Below, in pieces: positions 33,164 through 38,456 of a stretch of DNA of 38,456 nucleotides; position 1 is the stretch's first letter, and every line of letters starts with the position of its first letter. Origin of the DNA: JANPCX01 sp031431125 (lineage in GTDB: Bacteria; Pseudomonadota; Gammaproteobacteria; Burkholderiales; Burkholderiaceae_C); assembly GCA_031431125.1 (NCBI GenBank), contig JANPCX010000083.1, positions 1 to 38,456 of the forward strand, given 5' to 3'. A program made the position numbers and the translations under genes. The notes under the pieces were generated by a model, which did not search any database, was not told the origin of the DNA, and was given only the letters and a program-made list of their open reading frames with translations.

Positions 33164-34321
33164 ATGACACCTCCCGACCTCCTGTTTCCGCTGCCGGGCG
33201 ATGAACACACCAACGCCCAGCTGCGCGTGGATCGTGCGCTGACGGAATTGCGCCAGGGTCGTTTGTTGCTGGTGTCCAGCGACAACAGTCCCGGTATGGT
33301 GCTGTTGGCGGTGGCCATCGAGGCGCTGACGCCGGACGGCTGGCGCCACTACCAAACAAGCCGATTGCCTTGGCGGGTTGTTTTCACTGCTGAACGTCTG
33401 CATGCGCTGGGTTGGGCGCATGCGTCGACTGCGCGTTCGATGTTGGTTTCGCCACAAGCTGCTTTGGCCGACATTCAAGCATTGGCAGCGGTACGGGCTA
33501 CAGCCGCGAAGGTGGAGCTGCTCAGCGACCCCCAAACGGCCACCAGCGCGGCTGAATCTATGTTGTGGCTGGCCAAACGCGCGCGGCTGACACCGGCTCT
33601 GTTGGTGGTTGAAGTGGCGGTCGACGACATCAAACTTCAACAAAGCCCGTGGTTGAAGGTGCACGAGTCCGATGTTCACGCGCTGGTGCAAGCGCCGGGG
33701 GCGTTGTCCCGTCCAGAGCTGATTCGTGTCAGTGACGCGGATCTTCCTTTGGCACTGGCAGGATCTTGCACTGCGGTGCTGTTTCGCGAGGTGCACGGCC
33801 CGGCAGAGCATGTGGCCATCGTTGTTGGCACGCCGGATTTCGCCCAAGCCGTTCAGGTGCGCTTGCACTCCTCCTGCCTGACTGGCGATATCTTTGGCAG
33901 CCTGCGCTGCGACTGTGGTGAACAACTGCAACGCGCACTGGCGCAGTTGGCGGTTCAGGGGGGGGTGCTTCTTTACCTGTCGCAAGAAGGCCGCGGCACT
34001 GGCCTGGCCAATAAGTTGCGGGCTTACCGCCTTCAGGACACAGGCTTGGACACCATTGATGCCGACCGCCACCTTGGCTTCAAAGGCGATGAGCGCGACT
34101 TCCAAGTGGCGGTCAGCATGCTGCGCGCCTTGGGCCTCACCGAAGTCAAATTACTCACCAACAACCCGAAAAAAATTGAGGCCTTGCGTGCGGGTGGCAT
34201 CAAAGTGGTGGAGCGCATTGCGTTGATTTCACCGACCAACCCGCACAATGAACGCTACATCCGCACGAAAACCGAACGCGCTGGGCATTTGAGGGTAGAC
34301 GACGAACAGGACGAAACCTGA
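33164..34321 (+). CDS. ribA: GTP cyclohydrolase II with degenerate RibB-like N-terminal domain
   Basis: The C-terminal half (about residues 195-370 of 385) is GTP cyclohydrolase II, the first step of riboflavin synthesis. It has the zinc cysteines in SLRCDCGEQL, then YLSQEGRGTGLANKLRAY and LLTNNPKKIEAL. The N-terminal 190 residues resemble DHBP synthase (RibB) in layout. In place of its acidic catalytic loop (DDEDRENEGD-like) they have VSSDNSPGMVLL, so RibB activity is very unlikely. ATG 33164 avoids the tRNA; the frame from 33044 runs through the tRNA and terminator. A separate ribB must exist elsewhere. The N-terminal comparison rests on recall of the family. Confidence 0.9.
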   Translation: MTPPDLLFPLPGDEHTNAQLRVDRALTELRQGRLLLVSSDNSPGMVLLAVAIEALTPDGWRHYQTSRLPWRVVFTAERLHALGWAHASTARSMLVSPQAALADIQALAAVRATAAKVELLSDPQTATSAAESMLWLAKRARLTPALLVVEVAVDDIKLQQSPWLKVHESDVHALVQAPGALSRPELIRVSDADLPLALAGSCTAVLFREVHGPAEHVAIVVGTPDFAQAVQVRLHSSCLTGDIFGSLRCDCGEQLQRALAQLAVQGGVLLYLSQEGRGTGLANKLRAYRLQDTGLDTIDADRHLGFKGDERDFQVAVSMLRALGLTEVKLLTNNPKKIEALRAGGIKVVERIALISPTNPHNERYIRTKTERAGHLRVDDEQDET

Positions 34322-34359
34322 GCGCGGGATGCCCGCTCCTCACCCGGTATTTCAGCCGG

Positions 34360-35787
34360 TCAGGCCTCTTCGCTTGCGTCTTTCTTTTTGCTAACTCGGG
34401 GTTTGCGTACCGCTTTTGGTTTGGCGCTTGTGGCTTTGACATCCACCGTTTCACCAGCCGCCGCCTTGCGGGCCACCACCAAGAAACCGTTGATGGGCTC
34501 GGTGCCCTCGAAGCGGATGGTGGTGTCTTGAACCGTCACTTCGGCAAAACCCGCCGCACGGCACAGGCTTTCCACATGGCTTTGTTTCTGTGCATACCGT
34601 TTGGTGGGGCGCAGCAACCAGTCGGCTTCGGTTTCTAGCGCTCGCTCACACGAAAAGATCACGTAGCCGTTGGCTTTGGCAACACGGTGGGCGTTCGGAA
34701 TGGCTTGGCTGAGGTCGCCCAAATAGGTGAAAACATCAAGTGCTGCCACGACTTCATAAAGGTTCTCGGGCGTGCCTTGAAGGGCGTCGAGGATGCCCAC
34801 TTGATGGATGCTGTAGTAGACACCATGCCGCACCGCTTGTTCGATCATCTTGGAGGACAGGTCCGCTCCAACAATGTATCCCTGCAGTTGCCCCAGGCAG
34901 ACGCCCAGCAAGCCGGTGCCACAGCCCAGGTCCAGCACATTCAACTCTCGGCTGGGGTATTTCTGCAAGATCCAGTCGGCGACTTGTTTGGGTAATTTGT
35001 AGCCCAAGCTTCCGACCAAATGCTGATCAAAAACGCCGGCCATGTCATCAAACAAGGCACGTGTGGTGCTTTCGGGCAGCACAGGCGGAATGTCGCCATG
35101 CGCGACCTGATGGTTGAAGCGGTAGGTTTCGTTGCTCGGATCGAGGGCGACGAGTTTGTCCCAGGTTTGTTGTGCTGTTGCCGCGTCGCCGCTGGCCAAG
35201 GCCGCGTCGGCCAGGCCCACGAGTGCGACCCGGTCGTCGGGGTTGTTGGCCAGCAACTCGTTGAATAGCGCGATGGCCTCGGCGCGCCGACCCAGAGCGG
35301 AAAGGTCTTGGGCCATTTGCCTTTGGTAGGGCAAGTGGTTGGGCGCGGCCAGTTCAATGGCCTTGGGCAAAAACTCCAGCGCTAACGCGGCAAAACCCGC
35401 GCGGTGGGCGATGTCGATCGCACCGTGCAAAGTGGGCAAATGCCCAGGGGCGAGTGAAACTGCTTTTTGGGCTTCGTTGGCAGCATCGACAAACTTGTTT
35501 TGCCGCGCCAGGAGTAAGGCCAAATCCAACACGGCCGGTGCCCACTGCGGCGATATTTTCACCGCCTGACGTGCTGCTTTGAGCGCACCTTCAGGTTGGC
35601 CTGCTGCTTCAGCCAGCCGCATGCCCATCATGTAAATGCGCGGGTCACCGACCACTTGTGTTTGCAGCTGGTTCAAGACGCCTGCGGCCTCTTTGAACTG
35701 GCGCTGCTGAATGAAACGCTCTGCCTGGATCAGGCCTTGAAGGCTGGGATCGGTGGGTGCGGTGGGTGCGGATTGAGAACGGGTCAT
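34360..35787 (-). CDS. TPR-repeat SAM-dependent methyltransferase
   Basis: The 475-residue protein joins TPR repeats (about residues 15-220, roughly five motifs such as AEAIALFNELLANNPDDRVALVG) to a class I methyltransferase domain with motif I VLDLGCGTGLLG near residues 285-295 and a following acidic GADLSSKMIE. The last 35 residues are rich in Lys, Ala and Pro. The substrate is unknown; this fusion type is seen in several proteobacteria as proteins with unclear targets. No ribosome site is evident. It converges with ribA, separated by 38 bases without a T-tract terminator. Confidence 0.88.
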   Translation of the reverse strand: MTRSQSAPTAPTDPSLQGLIQAERFIQQRQFKEAAGVLNQLQTQVVGDPRIYMMGMRLAEAAGQPEGALKAARQAVKISPQWAPAVLDLALLLARQNKFVDAANEAQKAVSLAPGHLPTLHGAIDIAHRAGFAALALEFLPKAIELAAPNHLPYQRQMAQDLSALGRRAEAIALFNELLANNPDDRVALVGLADAALASGDAATAQQTWDKLVALDPSNETYRFNHQVAHGDIPPVLPESTTRALFDDMAGVFDQHLVGSLGYKLPKQVADWILQKYPSRELNVLDLGCGTGLLGVCLGQLQGYIVGADLSSKMIEQAVRHGVYYSIHQVGILDALQGTPENLYEVVAALDVFTYLGDLSQAIPNAHRVAKANGYVIFSCERALETEADWLLRPTKRYAQKQSHVESLCRAAGFAEVTVQDTTIRFEGTEPINGFLVVARKAAAGETVDVKATSAKPKAVRKPRVSKKKDASEEA

Positions 35788-35888
35788 GGTGATGCTGAAC
35801 AGAGGCCGGCGACGCAGGCCATGAAAAAGCGCACCAACGGCCGTTGATGCGGAGTGAAGGCAGGATTATCCCGCCTCCGCAAAAACCA

Positions 35889-36311
35889 TCACGCGACGGT
35901 CAAAGTGACGTCAATGTTGCCGCGTGTGGCATTGGAGTAGGGGCATACGCCGTGGGCGGCAGCGACCAGCTTTTCAGCACCTTCGCGGGACATGCCAGGA
36001 ATGCTGATGGCCATGGCGACTTGAATGCCAAAACCCGCTGGAATGGGGCCAATGGCCACGCCCGCAGTGATCGATGTGTCATTGGGCAAGCTGATTTGCT
36101 GCTGACCGGCCACAAACTTCATCGCACCCAAAAAACAAGCCGAGTAACCGGCAGCGAACAGTTGTTCGGGGTTGGTGCCATCGCCATTGCCTCCCATCTC
36201 GGTGGGGGGCGCGAGTTTGACGTTGAGTTTTCCGTCGTTTGAACGCGCTGTGCCATCACGGCCGCCGGTGGAAGTGGCGTAGGCGGTGTAGAGGATTTTG
36301 TCGAGTGCCAT
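35889..36311 (-). CDS. ohr: Organic hydroperoxide resistance protein (Ohr)
   Basis: Ohr is a thiol peroxidase that reduces organic hydroperoxides using lipoylated partners. The 140-residue protein has both catalytic cysteines: Cys59 in GYSACF and Cys123 in GVCPYSNATRGN. The conserved Arg18 (GGRDG) and Glu49 (NPEQLFAAG) are also present. ATG 36311 has AAAGGA upstream at good spacing. A longer frame adds 18 unsupported residues. No OhrR regulator is nearby. Confidence 0.93.
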   Translation of the reverse strand: MALDKILYTAYATSTGGRDGTARSNDGKLNVKLAPPTEMGGNGDGTNPEQLFAAGYSACFLGAMKFVAGQQQISLPNDTSITAGVAIGPIPAGFGIQVAMAISIPGMSREGAEKLVAAAHGVCPYSNATRGNIDVTLTVA

Positions 36312-36398
36312 GGTCTGATCCTTTGGAGGGTGGGAAAGGTGAATGATGCCCGCATCGCAAGTCAACGGGTGCAGTGCGGTTTTTGGGCAATATGTCGG

Positions 36399-38348
36399 CT
36401 AGCTCAAACTGTCGATCTCAGTGCTCAACTCCAGCCAACGGCCTTCTAACAAGGTGATTTCTTCCAGTATGATTTTGAGCTTCTTGCCTTTGTCCGCCAA
36501 GTCTTTTGGCAGCGTGTCATTGCTGGCCAGCGCAGCTTCCAATTGATCTCGCTCTGCGAAGAGCACACCCAGGCGGTTGTCGACTTTGTTCAGCTCTTTG
36601 CGCAAAGGTTTGAGGTCCTCGGTGCGCTGCAACCGTGCTTGGGTGGCGGCCTTGCGGTCGTCTTTGTTGTTGGACGTTGGTTTGCTCGCGACCGCTTGAA
36701 CATCTTTGTTTTTGGTTTTGCCACTGGATTTTGCATTGGCGTCACGCAAGGCTTTGGCCTGTTCGCGTGAGTTGTCCAGCAGCCATTTTTGGTAGTCGTC
36801 CAGGTCACCATCAAAGGGCTCGACCTTGCCCGCAGTGACCAGCCAAAACTCATCGCAAACTTCACGCAAGAGCGCGCGGTCGTGGCTAACCAACATCACG
36901 GTGCCTTCGAACTCGTTCAAGGCCATCGACAGCGCTTCGCGTGTGTCCAAGTCCAGGTGGTTGGTGGGTTCGTCCAGCAGCAGCAAATTGGGGCGTTGCC
37001 ACACCAGCATGGCGAGCACCAGCCGCGCTTTTTCGCCGCCACTCAAGCTGCCGACCTCTTGGGTCACCATTTCACCCACAAAACGGAAGCTGCCTAAAAA
37101 GTCACGCAACTCTTGCTCGCGGCCTGCAGGACCCACGTCGCGGGCCAGGCGAATCATGTGCATGAGCGGGCCATCTTCAAGCTGCAGCACGTCGAGTTCT
37201 TGCTGTGCGAAGTAGCCGATGGACAGGCCTTTGCCCTCGGTGACCTCGCCCGAGATCAATGGAATTTCTTTCGCAATGGTTTTGACCAAGGTGGACTTGC
37301 CTTGCCCGTTGGCGCCCAAGATGCCGATGCGCTGGCCCGCAAGCACCGAGCGGTTGATGTCCTTGACGATGGCGGTGCCGTTGTAGCCGCAATTCATCAT
37401 GGAGAAGGCCAACATTGGGTTGGGCAGGCTCATGGGCTCGCGAAACTCAAAATTGAAGTCCATGCTGGTGAGAATGGGTGCGAGTTTTTCCATGCGCGCC
37501 AAAGCCTTGACACGGCTTTGGGCTTGTTTGGCTTTGCTGGCCTTGGCCTTGAAACGGTCAATGAACTTCTGCAAATGCGCCATGCGCTCTTGCTGTTTGC
37601 CCAATTGCGCTTGCGCCTGCACCAGCCGTTCAGCCCGCATTTCTTCAAACGCGGTGTAGTTGCCGCCGTAACGCGTGAGTTGGCTTTGGTCCAGGTGCAG
37701 GGTGACCTTGGTGATGGCATCTAAAAACTCGCGATCGTGGCTGATCACGATCATCGTGCCTTCGTACTTCAGCAGCCAGGCTTCCAGCCACACCAAGGCG
37801 TCCAAGTCCAAGTGGTTGGTGGGCTCGTCCAGCAGCATCAAGTCGGCCGGGCACATCAAGGCACGCGCCAGCTGCAGACGCATGCGCCAGCCGCCGGAAA
37901 AGCTGTTCACGGGCAGCTCCAACTGGTCGGTGCGGAAACCCAGGCCCATCAGCAAGGCCTGAGCCCGTGCGGGTGCGTCGAAACCGCCGGCTTCGGCGAT
38001 CGCCATGTGGGCATCGCCCATGGCATGGCCGTCGTTGCTGGCTTCGGCCGCTTGCAGCGCTTCTTGGGCGGCCATCAAGCGGGTGTCGCCTTGCAATACA
38101 AAGTCGGTGGCCGAGTCGTCTGTTTCTGGCATGGACTGGGCCACCTCACCCACGATCCAGCGCGGCGGCATGTCCACATCACCCGCATCGGACTGCAGGC
38201 GGTGTGTCAAGAGCGAAAACAAGCTGGACTTGCCTGCGCCGTTGCGACCCACCAAGCCGACTTTTTCGCCGGGCTGCAAGGTACTGCTTGCATCTTGCAG
38301 AACAATTTTTGTGCCACGACGCAGCGTGACGTTCTTGATGACGATCAT
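36399..38348 (-). CDS. yheS: ABC-F family ATPase YheS
   Basis: The 649-residue protein has two ABC ATPase domains and no membrane segment, as in ribosome-acting ABC-F proteins. Domain 1 has Walker A GRNGAGKSS, signature FSGGWRMRLQLA and Walker B LMLLDEPTNHLDLDAL. Domain 2 has GANGQGKST, LSGGEKARLVLA and LLLLDEPTNHLD. The linker (about 235-300) is charged, and the tail is a Lys/Glu-rich coiled coil. The N-terminus and length match YheS rather than EttA or Uup. It acts on translating ribosomes. The start ATG 38348 has a weak AGG upstream. The 108 bases to the window edge hold nothing I can identify. Confidence 0.92.
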   Translation of the reverse strand: MIVIKNVTLRRGTKIVLQDASSTLQPGEKVGLVGRNGAGKSSLFSLLTHRLQSDAGDVDMPPRWIVGEVAQSMPETDDSATDFVLQGDTRLMAAQEALQAAEASNDGHAMGDAHMAIAEAGGFDAPARAQALLMGLGFRTDQLELPVNSFSGGWRMRLQLARALMCPADLMLLDEPTNHLDLDALVWLEAWLLKYEGTMIVISHDREFLDAITKVTLHLDQSQLTRYGGNYTAFEEMRAERLVQAQAQLGKQQERMAHLQKFIDRFKAKASKAKQAQSRVKALARMEKLAPILTSMDFNFEFREPMSLPNPMLAFSMMNCGYNGTAIVKDINRSVLAGQRIGILGANGQGKSTLVKTIAKEIPLISGEVTEGKGLSIGYFAQQELDVLQLEDGPLMHMIRLARDVGPAGREQELRDFLGSFRFVGEMVTQEVGSLSGGEKARLVLAMLVWQRPNLLLLDEPTNHLDLDTREALSMALNEFEGTVMLVSHDRALLREVCDEFWLVTAGKVEPFDGDLDDYQKWLLDNSREQAKALRDANAKSSGKTKNKDVQAVASKPTSNNKDDRKAATQARLQRTEDLKPLRKELNKVDNRLGVLFAERDQLEAALASNDTLPKDLADKGKKLKIILEEITLLEGRWLELSTEIDSLS

Positions 38349-38456
38349 GGTTGGGGCCTGTTCACACTAAAAGGAAACCCGCGCCGGTGTCTGGCCGGCC
38401 ACGGGGCTAAGCGCAGGCGAGGCCGTGGGCCTTTGGCCCACAACGAGTCTGCAACA

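Noticed and set aside
34322..34359. Possible terminator between ribA and the methyltransferase gene
   Set aside because: There are only short GC stems and no T run, so it cannot be called a Rho-independent terminator.

Overview
The window looks like a chromosomal segment of a betaproteobacterium, most likely family Comamonadaceae (Limnohabitans, Rhodoferax or Hydrogenophaga type). The basis is the protein character throughout, the complete ccoI-ccoS-ccoNOQP-ccoG-ccoH cluster next to fnr and hemN, and the run cysS / glycosylase / accA / tilS / lysC / tRNA-Ser. This placement rests on gene content and recall, not on a database search. Most of the window is conserved housekeeping and respiratory sequence. 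The accessory part is the left 6.6 kb.

Region 1 (1-6582). The window opens with one end of an insertion sequence with IS21-type terminal repeats (1-140), which cuts off the 3' half of a small VOC-family gene. To its right lies a tightly packed block read on the minus strand. In transcription order it is a ThiH/HydG-like radical SAM enzyme, a permuted papain-fold (LRAT/YiiX-like) protein, a LysE-family exporter, a cytochrome P450, a six-helix membrane protein, a WYL-domain regulator and the broken VOC gene. The first five are joined by gaps of 9-21 bases or by overlap. An exporter beside two oxidative or radical enzymes and a cysteine hydrolase/transferase looks like a small biosynthetic operon whose product I do not recognise. 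This is the best candidate for an undescribed system here. Two adjoining inverted repeats and a weak promoter lie upstream of it.

Region 2 (6583-18137). This is the microaerobic respiration cluster: a DUF192 lipidless secreted protein, then divergently the Cu-ATPase CcoI, CcoS, the cbb3 oxidase subunits CcoN, CcoO, CcoQ and CcoP, the assembly factors CcoG and CcoH, and an 83-residue membrane protein. It continues with FNR (minus strand), HemN and a TauE/SafE-like protein. Three FNR sites (TTGAT-N4-ATCAA type) are visible: one before ccoI with a single mismatch, a perfect one inside ccoS that would drive ccoNOQP, and a perfect one between fnr and hemN. The regulator, the oxidase, its copper supply and oxygen-independent haem synthesis therefore form one oxygen-responsive regulon.

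Region 3 (18138-26472). A 173-bp IS5-type MITE lies upstream of icd (NADP isocitrate dehydrogenase). After a bidirectional terminator come a cold-shock protein (minus), clpS-clpA (plus, overlapping) and another terminator. A minus-strand operon follows: TPR protein, periplasmic cyclophilin, cytoplasmic cyclophilin, lpxH and mtfA.

Region 4 (26473-38456). This holds cysS, an AlkA-like glycosylase, accA, tilS, a 409-bp hairpin-rich element with 17-bp terminal inverted repeats, lysC, tRNA-Ser(GCU) with its terminator, and a GTP cyclohydrolase II with a degenerate RibB-like N-terminus. On the minus strand are a TPR-methyltransferase, an Ohr peroxidase and the ABC-F protein YheS.
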